Source: an uncultured Tissierellia bacterium
GTDB lineage: Bacteria > Bacillota > Clostridia > Tissierellales > Peptoniphilaceae
DNA: 64,000 nt
Direction: 5' to 3'
Assembly: GCA_902488465.1 (NCBI GenBank)
Contig: CABTWE010000003.1
Coordinates: forward strand, 1-64,000
Shown here in pieces: positions 1 to 7,984 of the stretch (the first letter of the stretch is position 1; the number at the start of each line of letters is the position of its first letter). Under the pieces are notes generated by a model that saw only the letters and a program-made list of their open reading frames with translations, searched no databases and had not been told where the DNA came from. Position numbers and translations under genes: made by a program.

Positions 1-75
1 AGCATTTCCCGAGCGAATAGCGAGGAAAAAGAAATGCGCAGGCCGGACGATAGGAAACACCTTCTCCGCCATTTT
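1..75. repeat. 75-bp direct repeat, copy 1 (window edge)
   Basis: This block matches positions 267-341 at the same length, 75 bp. The two copies differ only within a short stretch at offsets 10-18. It holds an imperfect hairpin (GCATTTCC against GGAAAAAGAAATGC) and ends in CCTTCTCCGCCATTTT, which equals the last bases of the tRNA-Ser gene at 443-537. Read on the minus strand it starts ATG GCG GAG AAG (MAEKVFPIV...) and runs open past the left edge. The unit probably extends to the left of the window. Function unknown. Confidence 0.8.
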
Positions 76-148
76 GTTTCGAATCATATATACATTTATA
101 TTTTGTATATATTTATATTAAGTATAAAGGTGGGATTCTCTCCGCAGA

Positions 149-196
149 TTGTTGTTATCAATCGAACTTCGCAAAGCTCGTTCTCTTGAACAACAA
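149..196. repeat. Structured palindromic repeat, hairpin A
   Basis: A long imperfect hairpin: TTGTTG (149-154) pairs with CAACAA (191-196), TCAA (158-161) with TTGA (186-189), and GAAC (164-167) with GTTC (180-183). TC/TC internal loops separate the two inner helices. It is paralogous to hairpin B at 205-257, which has the same helix order but different bases. It resembles REP-type intergenic palindromes. No function is known to me. Confidence 0.65.
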
Positions 197-204
197 GTTG
201 CGTT

Positions 205-257
205 AGACCTACAAGCCAATCGAGCTTCCCTTACGGTCGCTCTCTTGGGTTAGGGCT
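205..257. repeat. Structured palindromic repeat, hairpin B
   Basis: CCTA (208-211) pairs with TAGG (251-254), CCAA (216-219) with TTGG (245-248), and GAGC (222-225) with GCTC (239-242). The inner helices are separated by TC/TC, as in hairpin A. Relative to hairpin A, one T-A pair has become C-G and one A-T pair G-C, so pairing is kept while sequence changes. This suggests selection on the folded form, or descent of both from a palindromic ancestor. Confidence 0.65.
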
Positions 258-266
258 TAAACGCCA

Positions 267-341
267 AGCATTTCCTTAAGCGTCAGCGAGGAAAAAGAAA
301 TGCGCAGGCCGGACGATAGGAAACACCTTCTCCGCCATTTT
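267..341. repeat. 75-bp direct repeat, copy 2
   Basis: Second copy of the block at 1-75, starting 266 bp downstream. Its hairpin is GCATTT (268-273) with AAATGC (298-303), plus CC/GG inside. On the minus strand, an ATG at 338 opens a 20-codon frame ending at TAA (276-278); copy 1 shares the first 18 codons. The unit ends at the CCTTCTCCGCCATTT shared with the tRNA-Ser 3' end. The remaining 342-442 is AT-rich spacer with only a possible promoter. Confidence 0.8.
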
Positions 342-404
342 CATTTTTACAACATTTTAAAATTTAATTATTTTTATTAGGATTCATAAAGGCTTCAATT
401 TAAT

Positions 405-432
405 TTGTTCCTTTATGATATTTATATATTAT
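405..432 (+). promoter_or_regulatory. Possible promoter of the tRNA cluster
   Basis: TTGTTC (405-410), a 16-bp spacer and TATTAT (427-432), lying 11 bp before the first tRNA base. The position is right for a tRNA promoter. The hexamers are only moderate matches in AT-rich DNA. Confidence 0.4.
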
Positions 433-442
433 GTAAACTTTT

Positions 443-537
443 GGAGAAGTACTCAAGTTGGCTGAAGAGGTGCCCCTGCTAAGGGTATAGGTCGTGTTTT
501 TAGCGGCGCGAGGGTTCAAATCCCTCCTTCTCCGCCA
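443..537 (+). tRNA. tRNA-Ser (anticodon GCU)
   Basis: A class II tRNA with a long variable arm. The acceptor GGAGAAG (443-449) pairs with CTTCTCC (527-533), G534 is the discriminator, and CCA is encoded (535-537). The anticodon loop CTGCTAA gives GCU, reading AGC/AGU. The T-arm contains GGTTCAAATCC. It is first of four closely spaced tRNA genes. Its 3' end is duplicated twice upstream, at 60-74 and 326-340. Confidence 0.96.
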
Positions 538-545
538 TTTATTAT

Positions 546-621
546 GCTCCGATAGCTCAGTCGGTAGAGCAGTAGACTGAAAATCTACGTGTCACTGGTT
601 CGATTCCGGTTCGGAGCACCA
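546..621 (+). tRNA. tRNA-Phe (anticodon GAA)
   Basis: The acceptor GCTCCGA pairs with TCGGAGC, the anticodon loop CTGAAAAT gives GAA, the T-arm contains GGTTCGATTCC, and CCA is encoded. Eight bases separate it from tRNA-Ser and five from tRNA-Trp, so the cluster is probably one transcript. Confidence 0.97.
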
Positions 622-626
622 TTTTT

Positions 627-702
627 AGGGGTATAGTTCAGTTGGTAGAACGTCGGTCTCCAAAACCGAATGCCGTGGGTTCGAGTCCTGCTCCCCCTGC
701 CA
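627..702 (+). tRNA. tRNA-Trp (anticodon CCA)
   Basis: The sequence begins AGGGGTATAGTTCA, as in Firmicute tRNA-Trp. The anticodon loop CTCCAAA gives CCA, and the 3' CCA is encoded. The acceptor stem AGGGGTA/TCCCCCT has one T-C mismatch at the sixth pair, which is slightly unusual but leaves six good pairs. Confidence 0.95.
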
Positions 703-710
703 ATATTCAA

Positions 711-786
711 GGGCCTTTAGCTCAGTGGTTAGAGCACCCGGCTCATAACCGGTCGGTCCTGGGTTCAAATCCCCGAAGGCCCACCA
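711..786 (+). tRNA. tRNA with CAU anticodon (Ile2 or elongator Met)
   Basis: The acceptor GGGCCTT pairs with AAGGCCC, discriminator A, CCA encoded. The anticodon loop CTCATAA reads CAU. That loop and the following CCGGTCGGTC resemble Firmicute tRNA-Ile2, whose C34 is converted to lysidine by TilS; elongator Met tRNAs of this group usually have TTCATAC. The identity therefore leans to Ile2 but is not certain. One T-stem pair is T-C. Confidence 0.85.
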
Positions 787-853
787 CAGCAAATGTACAT
801 TTGATTATTTTCATTTATCAATGTACATTTTTTATTTCTGATTTTAAAATTAA

Positions 854-882
854 AAGACCGAGGGAATACTCGGTCTTTTTTT
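854..882. terminator. Bidirectional terminator, tRNA cluster / exonuclease gene
   Basis: AAGACCGAG and CTCGGTCTT form a strong stem followed by a T run on the plus strand. The complementary side has an A/T-rich tract, so it can also stop the converging minus-strand gene at 890. A weaker inverted repeat with two copies of AATGTACATT precedes it at 791-830. Confidence 0.85.
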
Positions 883-889
883 GTACATA

Positions 890-1771
890 TTAGATGCTAT
901 ATTTTTTTATTGTATCTTCAATTCTTTCTCTTAGTATTGTGTAGTATATTCGCTCCCATTTCACAACTTTTTTTGTGTCGCCGAAATATAGCAGTTCCAA
1001 TCCGTCTTTCATTGTTTTTTGGAGGACGAATTTTATCTGTAGAAAATTCATATTACCCTCAATTGTAACGTCACCGTCAAATATGTTTACTTTCGGAATT
1101 GGGCGCTTACATATTAGTTCTGCAACTATACTATTTCCGACGATATAAAAATCGTTTATTATAAATCTTGTGTCGTATAGTGTATTGTAATTTTTTATAA
1201 CTGCATTCACATTCATAAGTGGTGGAAGATTTTTGATGTCGTAGTAGTTATGATTTAAAAGTGATTTCTTTAAATAGTCATATCCTGTTTCGACATAAGT
1301 TTTATAAAGCGTGAGTGTTTCTTTACCTGCGAGAGGATCGTTTCTTTCAATACGCATAAATTTTTCAGCAGTTTTAAGATTTATTCGTTTTATCATCAGA
1401 AATTTGTTTTGCTTTCGAATGAGTTCATATAAATCGTATTTGTCCTGTGGAAAGTTGAGTACAATTCCATACGTATTCGCCCTTTCATTTAAGAAAGGTA
1501 TATCAAAGATGTTTCCGTTAAATGTAACAATTCTTTGTTTATTTTTAAGAAGTTCATTTAGGTATAACAGGCTTTCTTTCTCATCATCTTTTGATTTGAT
1601 GAATATTTGTTTCGATTCTATCTTATTTTCTTTGACAAAGGCAGCTCCTATAACCCATGCATAGTCGGAGTTTCTTTTTAATCCAGTAGTTTCAATGTCT
1701 AGATATATATCGTCAGCTCTATTATATATTGAGGGCTTAAATGGGTCCTCATAATTTATTATATCGATCAT
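890..1771 (-). CDS. Ribonuclease H-like / DEDD exonuclease-domain protein (YprB type)
   Basis: A 293-residue protein with the exonuclease signature DIETTGL (residues 25-31, acids D25 and E27), a second block FNGNIFDIPFL near residue 100, and a third block with HNYYD near 175. These are the Exo I-III motifs of DEDDh nucleases, in the arrangement of the YprB RNase H-like domain. Substrate unknown, presumably nucleic acid in the cytoplasm. Its ATG overlaps the stop of the upstream asparaginase gene by one base (TAATG), so the two are translationally coupled. No helicase or other partner domain is fused. Confidence 0.75.
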   Translation of the reverse strand: MIDIINYEDPFKPSIYNRADDIYLDIETTGLKRNSDYAWVIGAAFVKENKIESKQIFIKSKDDEKESLLYLNELLKNKQRIVTFNGNIFDIPFLNERANTYGIVLNFPQDKYDLYELIRKQNKFLMIKRINLKTAEKFMRIERNDPLAGKETLTLYKTYVETGYDYLKKSLLNHNYYDIKNLPPLMNVNAVIKNYNTLYDTRFIINDFYIVGNSIVAELICKRPIPKVNIFDGDVTIEGNMNFLQIKFVLQKTMKDGLELLYFGDTKKVVKWERIYYTILRERIEDTIKKYSI

Positions 1772-2745
1772 TATATCTTAAAGAATTGTTCCATTTCTTC
1801 TTTTGATTTATTTGCAGAAACAAGTGCCATAAGTGCGATTCTTGCTTTATGTCCAGGGAGATATCCACCGTTTATAACTCCTGACTCAAAGAGGCCTTTG
1901 CCTCCGCCTAGATATCCATAGCTTCCAAGAACACGACCTGTTGCACAGCGGCTGACAAGAACTATAGGTATGTTTAGTTCAAGAGCTCTATTTATTGAAG
2001 GAAGAGTTGCCGGTGGAACATTTCCACGACCTAGAGCCTCAATAACAATTCCTTTGTAACCTTTATCTATATAGAAATCTATAATGTCGCCTTCAACACC
2101 TGCAGCCATTTTTACTAGTGCGATTTTAGGCTCAAGAGTGTCAACGATTACTTTCTTTACAGATTTTTCTCTTCTATAGTATAAAACTTCGTCATTATCA
2201 ATTATTCCAAGTGGTCCGAGTTCAGGGGATTTAAAAGTATTAACAGAAAGTGTATTGGTCTTTGTTACTTGTGCGGCGCTGTGAACTTCGTTATTCATAA
2301 CTACGAGCGTTCCAAGGTTTTTACTTTCCTCATTAAGTATAGTTGCAATTGATGCAGTAAGATTCAGTTCGCCATCATATCCGAGTTCGCTTGCATTTCT
2401 CATTGCTCCGGTCATTACTATAGGCTTTTCGTTGTCAATTGATATGTCGAGATAGTATGCTGTTTCTTCAAGCGTATCCGTGCCGTGGGTGACTATTACT
2501 CCAACGTTCTCAGGGTCGCTTAGAGCTTCTACAACAGCTTGTCTGATTTCAACCATACGTTCCGGCGTTATATGGCCGCTTGGTATATTAAATAATTCTC
2601 TTTCACGTATTTGTGTATCTTTTATATGAGCTTTCACTTCTCCAATTAATTCTTCAGAGCTTAGCGATGGAATTGCAGCTCTAAGATTTGGGTCTATTCT
2701 CATTGCGATTGTACCGCCTGTCATTACGACTACAATATTTTTCAT
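1771..2745 (-). CDS. ansA: L-asparaginase
   Basis: 324 residues. Hydrolyses L-asparagine to aspartate and ammonia. Both threonine motifs of the family are present: TGGTI at residues 9-13 (nucleophile Thr9) and THGTDT near residue 88, followed by the later Lys of the second catalytic triad region. No signal peptide is visible, so it is probably the cytoplasmic type. The start is placed at the ATG at 2745, preceded by GAGGTG at a good distance; a GTG nine bases upstream lies inside that ribosome site. Cotranscribed with the exonuclease gene. Confidence 0.92.
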   Translation of the reverse strand: MKNIVVVMTGGTIAMRIDPNLRAAIPSLSSEELIGEVKAHIKDTQIRERELFNIPSGHITPERMVEIRQAVVEALSDPENVGVIVTHGTDTLEETAYYLDISIDNEKPIVMTGAMRNASELGYDGELNLTASIATILNEESKNLGTLVVMNNEVHSAAQVTKTNTLSVNTFKSPELGPLGIIDNDEVLYYRREKSVKKVIVDTLEPKIALVKMAAGVEGDIIDFYIDKGYKGIVIEALGRGNVPPATLPSINRALELNIPIVLVSRCATGRVLGSYGYLGGGKGLFESGVINGGYLPGHKARIALMALVSANKSKEEMEQFFKI

Positions 2746-2884
2746 ATAATTCACCTCTATAAATAGTTTATATTAAAGCTTTAAAAAAATCAATGGATTT
2801 TTAAATTTTTATTTAAATGCATTTATAACTTTATCAGTTTATATCTTTTGTTTTGTGGGTATTTATAAAAAAGGAGGAAGACAA

Positions 2885-3703
2885 ATGAAGAAAAAAATAT
2901 TAATATTCTTAGCTTTTACAGTTTTTTTATTCGGTTGTGAAAGGACTGAAAAGCCCGAAGGATGGGATGAAAAAAACAAAAAACCTGAAGTTGAAAAAGA
3001 TATTACAAAAGAATTGAAATCAAGACTTGATTTGGTCTTAGATGAATTAAAATCAAAATCATCGGAAGATTTGAAAGAAGTTCTTGGTGATAATCCTGTT
3101 TATGAGGATCTATACAATTATATACACGATGAACTTGCAAAAATAGCAAAATCAAAAGATGAAGTTGATGCATTTTTAAAAGACGAAAAAGATGATATTA
3201 AGCAATTTTTTGATAAATATATTCTAAGGGATGACAAAAAGGATGCTCTTGTTGAGTTTAAAGAAAAATTGCAAGCAAAAATTGAAAGTGGCGAAATAAA
3301 ATTTAACGACAAAATGAGTTTTGATGATTTTAAGCAAATTGTTTTAGAAAATATCGACTTGTATAAGTCGGATATGAGTTCTAATGATAAGTCAAATTTT
3401 GTTGAAGAAAATAAAGAGTTTTTAAATGAATTTTATATGGATATGTTGGTTTGGGCAAAGCACACAGGAAATAAGGCAAGTGACAAATTGATTGAAGAAG
3501 CTGTGGATAAGGTTCGCTCGATGAATGAAGATGATATAAATATTATATTTGGAGATTATCCGACATATGAAAGTTTTAAGATTTATATTCATTCATATAT
3601 TAGCGGTGCAAAGCCGACAATGAATACTCTTGAAATTGAAAAAGTTTTGGATGAAAATGAAGAATATATTTTAGAAAAATTTGAAGAAATTTTCAAAAAC
3701 TAG
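2885..3703 (+). CDS. Putative lipoprotein with two copies of a helical repeat
   Basis: 272 residues, not recognised by family. The first 20 residues form a lipoprotein signal (KKK, hydrophobic core, lipobox LFGC), so it is probably anchored to the outer face of the membrane. The rest is highly charged and predicted helical. Two segments resemble each other: one near residues 65-115 containing GDNPVYEDLYNYIHDEL, and one near 215-270 containing GDYPTYESFKIYIHSYI, each followed by an acidic helix. The start is the ATG at 2885 behind AAGGAGG (2871-2877); a GTG at 2855 is upstream of that site. Monocistronic, with its own terminator. Confidence 0.7.
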   Translation: MKKKILIFLAFTVFLFGCERTEKPEGWDEKNKKPEVEKDITKELKSRLDLVLDELKSKSSEDLKEVLGDNPVYEDLYNYIHDELAKIAKSKDEVDAFLKDEKDDIKQFFDKYILRDDKKDALVEFKEKLQAKIESGEIKFNDKMSFDDFKQIVLENIDLYKSDMSSNDKSNFVEENKEFLNEFYMDMLVWAKHTGNKASDKLIEEAVDKVRSMNEDDINIIFGDYPTYESFKIYIHSYISGAKPTMNTLEIEKVLDENEEYILEKFEEIFKN

Positions 3704-3726
3704 CTCTCACAGCGAGAGCTTTTTTT
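3702..3726 (+). terminator. Terminator of the lipoprotein gene
   Basis: AGCTCTC (3702-3708) pairs with GAGAGCT (3714-3720), followed by six T. It begins inside the stop codon. Confidence 0.85.
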
Positions 3727-3759
3727 ATTTGTTAAAATTATTCGAAAATGAATCAGCTA

Positions 3760-3788
3760 TTGAAAAATCGCAGCTTTTTTGATATTAT
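3760..3788 (+). promoter_or_regulatory. Promoter of the cysteine desulfurase-thiI unit
   Basis: TTGAAA (3760-3765), a 17-bp spacer and TATTAT (3783-3788) with TGA immediately before the -10. It lies 21 bp upstream of the ATG. Good consensus fit. Confidence 0.6.
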
Positions 3789-3809
3789 TTAAGGTATGAG
3801 GTGAAAAAT

Positions 3810-4934
3810 ATGATATATCTTGACAATGCAGCAACAACTAAACCGAGTAAGAATGTTTTAGACGCTTATTTACTTGCACAGACTGAATTATGGGGGAATC
3901 CTTCTGCCATACACAGCTTTGGCGAGGAGGTTTTTTTTAAATTAAAAAGTGTAAGGGATGAAATAAAAAGTTTGCTCGGAGCAAGAAGTGGAAAAATTTA
4001 TTTTACGTCTTCAGCCACTGAGTCTATCAACACTTTTTTTAAGGGCTTTTTAAAGCCGGGTGAACACTTGATAACAAGTCTCTATGAGCATTCAGCTGTA
4101 TATGAAAATGCAAGATATTTTGAAGATAATGGTGGAGAGGTTACATATCTTGAGCCTATAAATGGTATTATTACGCCTGAGATGGTATTAGATAGTGTGA
4201 GGGACAATACTTCACTTGTTGCTATAATGGCGGTAAACAATGAGGTTGGAGCTTTAAACGATATTGTTGGAATCTCAAAAGCAGTCAAAGAAAAACATCC
4301 TCACATAAAGGTGTTTTCGGATTGTGTTCAGGCGATTGGAAAGACACCGATTGATTTAAAAGACTCAAGTTTAAACGGAATAGCTATAAGCCCACATAAA
4401 TTTCATGGACTTAAAGGCACAGGCATTTTGTATTTAAATGATATAAAAATTAATCCGCTTCTTCTTGGCGGAGGTCAGGAAGACAAGATGCGTTCATCGA
4501 CTGAAAATGTCGGTGGTATATTTGCAACGCTTGAGGCGCTTAAAGAATCTATAAATTCTGTTGAAAAATTTCAAAAGCATACTTATGAATTGAGAAATAT
4601 AATGATTAATGGTCTTCAAGATGTAGAAGATAAAATAATAAATGAGCCAATAAACTTTGTCCCGAATTTATTAAATATTTCTTTTAAGAATGTAAAGGGT
4701 GAGGCTCTTGTGCACATGCTTGAGGGAGATGAGATTTATGTCAGTACTTCAAGTGCATGCTCAAGCCACGCATCCAAAAAGTCAAGAAGTCTTATCGCTA
4801 TGAACGTTCCGGATGATTATTCCGGCGGCACGATTAGGATTTCGTTTGGAGACTACAATACAAAAGAAGAAGTTGAATTTGCGGCTCAAAAGATAAAAGA
4901 GTATGTATCGGTTATAAGGGAGTTGATGAAATGA
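3810..4934 (+). CDS. Cysteine desulfurase (NifZ/IscS family), ThiI partner
   Basis: 374 residues, a PLP enzyme that takes sulfur from cysteine and holds it as a persulfide. It has the N-terminal YLDNAATTKPS, the PLP lysine in SPHKFHGLKG (about residue 195), and the active-site cysteine in STSSACSSH (about residue 320). It overlaps thiI by four bases (ATGA). In Bacillus the nifZ-thiI pair supplies sulfur for 4-thiouridine in tRNA, so this is very probably a dedicated donor for ThiI rather than a general Fe-S enzyme. Start at ATG 3810 behind GAGGTG; a GTG at 3801 falls inside that site. Confidence 0.92.
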   Translation: MIYLDNAATTKPSKNVLDAYLLAQTELWGNPSAIHSFGEEVFFKLKSVRDEIKSLLGARSGKIYFTSSATESINTFFKGFLKPGEHLITSLYEHSAVYENARYFEDNGGEVTYLEPINGIITPEMVLDSVRDNTSLVAIMAVNNEVGALNDIVGISKAVKEKHPHIKVFSDCVQAIGKTPIDLKDSSLNGIAISPHKFHGLKGTGILYLNDIKINPLLLGGGQEDKMRSSTENVGGIFATLEALKESINSVEKFQKHTYELRNIMINGLQDVEDKIINEPINFVPNLLNISFKNVKGEALVHMLEGDEIYVSTSSACSSHASKKSRSLIAMNVPDDYSGGTIRISFGDYNTKEEVEFAAQKIKEYVSVIRELMK

Positions 4935-6091
4935 TAAGGGAATGTGTCTCCGTCAGCTATGGCGAGATTGCACTAAAAAAAGATAATAAACCATTTTTCG
5001 AAAGGGAACTTAGAAAGAATTTAAAGGCGATTTTAAGCGATTTGAATCCGGATTTTAAGTTTGATCAATCGAAAGTTTTCATATATTCAGAAGACAACTC
5101 TGAAACGGTAAGACGCCTTCAAAAAGTTTTCGGGATAAGCTATATTGCACCGCAGTTTGAAACGGAGTCAACTCTGGACAAAATTTTTGAAGCTGCGATT
5201 CATGCGGCGAAATTTGAACTGGCAAGATCACCGTTTAAAACTTTTAAGATTGAATCAAAGAGAGTTGATAAGAGTTTTCCGATAAAAAGTCCTGAAATTA
5301 GCAGACTTGTCGGCGGAGCAATTTTAAAGGAAAATTTGGGGTTAACTGTTGATGTAAAGAATCCTGATAGAATTATAAGGGTTGACGTGAGAAAAAATTC
5401 ATTTGTATCGCCTGGAAGAATCAAAGCACTTGGCGGAATGCCGGTTGGATCAAATGGAAGAGTTTTGAGTCTTTTATCCGGAGGGATAGATTCGCCTGTA
5501 GCCTCTATTCTTGCTATGAAAAGAGGCCTTCAAGTGGACTATATACATTTCCACTCATATCCTTTTACATCGAAGAGAAGCTTTTTAAAGACAAAGGAAC
5601 TTGCTGAACTCTGCACGGAATATGAACCATACGGAATGCTCTTTTCGTTCAACTTGTTTCCGATACAGGAGGCAATCACAAAGAATTGCGATATAAGATT
5701 TACGACTCTTCTACAAAGAAGATCTATGACAAGACTTGCAACTCTTATGGCGAAAGACAACGACAGAACCGCTCTTGTCACGGGTGAAAATTTGGGACAA
5801 GTTGCAAGTCAGACACTTCCGGGAATGAGTGTTGTTGATCCGGTAACAGATTTAATAATTTTAAGACCGTTAATAACATATGACAAGACTGAAATCATTG
5901 ATCTTGCAAGGAAATTTGGCACATACGAAAAGTCAATAGAACCTTTTGAGGACTGTTGCACAGTTTTTGTTGCAAAACATCCTAAGACAAATCCGACGCT
6001 TGAGCAAGTGCTTGAGGAAGAATCGAAAATTAATTATATTGAAATAGAGCAAGAAATATTCGAGAAACGCGAATCATATAAAATAAAATAA
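4931..6091 (+). CDS. thiI: tRNA 4-thiouridine synthase ThiI
   Basis: 386 residues. Adenylates U8 of tRNA and inserts sulfur. An N-terminal ferredoxin-like plus THUMP region (about residues 1-165) is followed by the PP-loop ATPase motif SGGIDSPVAS (about 178-187) and the catalytic-cysteine region EDCCTVF (about 340). There is no C-terminal rhodanese domain, as in the short Bacillus-type enzymes; the second cysteine is then usually supplied by the partner desulfurase, whose gene overlaps this one. Confidence 0.95.
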   Translation: MIRECVSVSYGEIALKKDNKPFFERELRKNLKAILSDLNPDFKFDQSKVFIYSEDNSETVRRLQKVFGISYIAPQFETESTLDKIFEAAIHAAKFELARSPFKTFKIESKRVDKSFPIKSPEISRLVGGAILKENLGLTVDVKNPDRIIRVDVRKNSFVSPGRIKALGGMPVGSNGRVLSLLSGGIDSPVASILAMKRGLQVDYIHFHSYPFTSKRSFLKTKELAELCTEYEPYGMLFSFNLFPIQEAITKNCDIRFTTLLQRRSMTRLATLMAKDNDRTALVTGENLGQVASQTLPGMSVVDPVTDLIILRPLITYDKTEIIDLARKFGTYEKSIEPFEDCCTVFVAKHPKTNPTLEQVLEEESKINYIEIEQEIFEKRESYKIK

Positions 6092-6116
6092 AAATTAATT
6101 AAAAGGAAGTGAGTAG

Positions 6117-7160
6117 ATGGAACAAGATAGCTTTTTATCATTACAAAATTTAAGAAAATCTTATGACGGCGAAGTTGTTTTGGACAATGTTTCGCTCGAT
6201 ATAAAAAAAGGTGAGTTTTTGACTCTCTTGGGGCCATCGGGTTGTGGGAAAACCACAACTCTAAGACTTATTGGTGGATTTGCATATCCGGATGCTGGAA
6301 AAATTATTTTCGAAGGAAAAGATATAACAAATATTCCGCCTAATAAAAGACGAGTAAACACTGTTTTTCAAAAATATGCACTTTTTCCATATTTAAATGT
6401 TTATGACAACATAGCTTTTGGACTTCGTTTGAAAAAAACTGACGAAACTGAAATTAAAAAAAGAGTATATAAAATGCTTGAACTTGTAAATTTGCCGAAA
6501 TATGCAAATAGAGCGGTTACTAGTTTATCAGGTGGACAACAGCAGAGAATTGCAATTGCAAGAGCTCTTGTAAATGAACCGGAAGTTCTTTTACTTGATG
6601 AACCGCTTGGTGCACTTGACAACAAACTTAGAAAGGGAATGCAAACAGAGCTTATTAACATGCAATGGGAGCTTGGAATAACATTTATATTTGTTACACA
6701 CGACCAGGAGGAAGCGCTTTCTATGAGTGACAGAATCGCTGTTATGAACGAAGGTATTATCGAACAACTCGGAAAACCTATTGACATATATAATGAGCCC
6801 GCCAATTCTTTTGTTGCAGACTTTATAGGCGAAAGCAACATCAGTGAAGGTGTGTTTAATCATGACTACAGTGTAAGTTTTAATAATGCTACATTCCCGT
6901 GTGTTGACAAAGGTTTTAGACCTGGAGAAAAAGTTGACGTTGTTATTAGACCGGAAGATGTGGAGATTATGCACGAGGATGGCGAAAGTAGGATTAAAGG
7001 AACCGTTGAAAATGTTATTTTTAGAGGTGTTCATTACGAGATTCTGATAAATATAAATGATACGATTTGGAAAGCAAAAAGTACAGTTGCACCGGAAGAA
7101 GACAGTGAAGTTTATATTACTGTTGCACCTGAAAACATTCATGTTATGGGGAAAGAGTAA
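6117..7160 (+). CDS. potA: Spermidine/putrescine ABC transporter, ATPase subunit
   Basis: 347 residues. Walker A GPSGCGKTT (about 39-47), signature LSGGQQQR (about 138), Walker B LLLDEP (about 160), switch histidine in THDQEEA, and a C-terminal TOBE-like domain as in PotA/MalK-type ATPases. It energises import through PotBC. Start at ATG 6117 behind AAGGAAGTGAG. Only 25 bases separate it from thiI with no terminator, so readthrough from the thiI promoter is possible. First gene of potABCD. Confidence 0.94.
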   Translation: MEQDSFLSLQNLRKSYDGEVVLDNVSLDIKKGEFLTLLGPSGCGKTTTLRLIGGFAYPDAGKIIFEGKDITNIPPNKRRVNTVFQKYALFPYLNVYDNIAFGLRLKKTDETEIKKRVYKMLELVNLPKYANRAVTSLSGGQQQRIAIARALVNEPEVLLLDEPLGALDNKLRKGMQTELINMQWELGITFIFVTHDQEEALSMSDRIAVMNEGIIEQLGKPIDIYNEPANSFVADFIGESNISEGVFNHDYSVSFNNATFPCVDKGFRPGEKVDVVIRPEDVEIMHEDGESRIKGTVENVIFRGVHYEILININDTIWKAKSTVAPEEDSEVYITVAPENIHVMGKE

Positions 7161-7984
7161 TGAAAAGGGTTAAATTACCGGTTATTGTATATGGACTTTG
7201 GGCAATATTCTTTATACTTATCCCACTATTATTGATTCTACTGTTGGGATTTTCAATTGATGAATCCGGCAAAACTACTTTCAGTTTGGCAAATTTCAAA
7301 AGATTTTTTAGTCCAATTTATTTAAGTATATTATGGGAGTCTTTTAAACTCGCTTTTTTCTCAACACTGATATGCCTTTTGGTAGGTTATCCTTTTGCTT
7401 GGTTCATAGCAAAAAAGAAAAACAGTGACTTCTATATGATTTTAATCATGATTCCTATGTGGATGAACTTTCTTTTAAGAACATACGCATGGCTCACACT
7501 TCTGGGAAGAAATGGGCTTGTGAATAGTTTCTTGGTTAAAATCGGTATTGGGCAGCTCGAACTTATGTACAATAACTTTTCGATAATGGTAGGTATGGTG
7601 TATAACTATTTGCCGTTCATGATTCTTCCGATATTTACCGCTATAACAAAGCTTGAATACGGCTATATCGAGGCGGGATATGATCTTGGAGCTACACCGC
7701 AGGAAGTGTTTAGAAAGGTCATATTTCCACTAACAAAGGGAGGTGTCGTTACAGGAATAACAATGACATTTATACCTGCAATATCGACATTTGTTATATC
7801 GCAACTTCTTGGAGGAAACAATATAAATTTAATCGGAAATATCATAGAGCAACAGTTCAGGTACACCGGAGATTGGAATTTCGGTTCGGCAATAAGTATA
7901 GTTTTAATAATTATTATTTTGGTGTTGATAAAATTCAGTCTTCAAAACGCTGATGAAAATGGCATAGAAGGGGGAATTATATAA
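7160..7984 (+). CDS. potB: Polyamine ABC transporter permease PotB
   Basis: 274 residues with about six membrane segments (first at residues 8-32). The EAA-type loop, EAGYDLGATPQEVFRKVIFP (about 170-190), contacts the ATPase. Its ATG shares a base with the potA stop (TAATG). Order and family fit the spermidine/putrescine importer; the exact substrate cannot be read from sequence alone. Confidence 0.92.
   Translation: MKRVKLPVIVYGLWAIFFILIPLLLILLLGFSIDESGKTTFSLANFKRFFSPIYLSILWESFKLAFFSTLICLLVGYPFAWFIAKKKNSDFYMILIMIPMWMNFLLRTYAWLTLLGRNGLVNSFLVKIGIGQLELMYNNFSIMVGMVYNYLPFMILPIFTAITKLEYGYIEAGYDLGATPQEVFRKVIFPLTKGGVVTGITMTFIPAISTFVISQLLGGNNINLIGNIIEQQFRYTGDWNFGSAISIVLIIIILVLIKFSLQNADENGIEGGII

Noticed and set aside
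642..893. 83-codon open frame across the tRNA-Trp and tRNA-CAU genes
   Set aside because: It overlaps two certain tRNA genes and has no ribosome site; open only by chance.
6401..6841. 146-codon open frame opposite potA
   Set aside because: It is antisense to a strongly conserved ATPase gene and has no recognisable domain or ribosome site.
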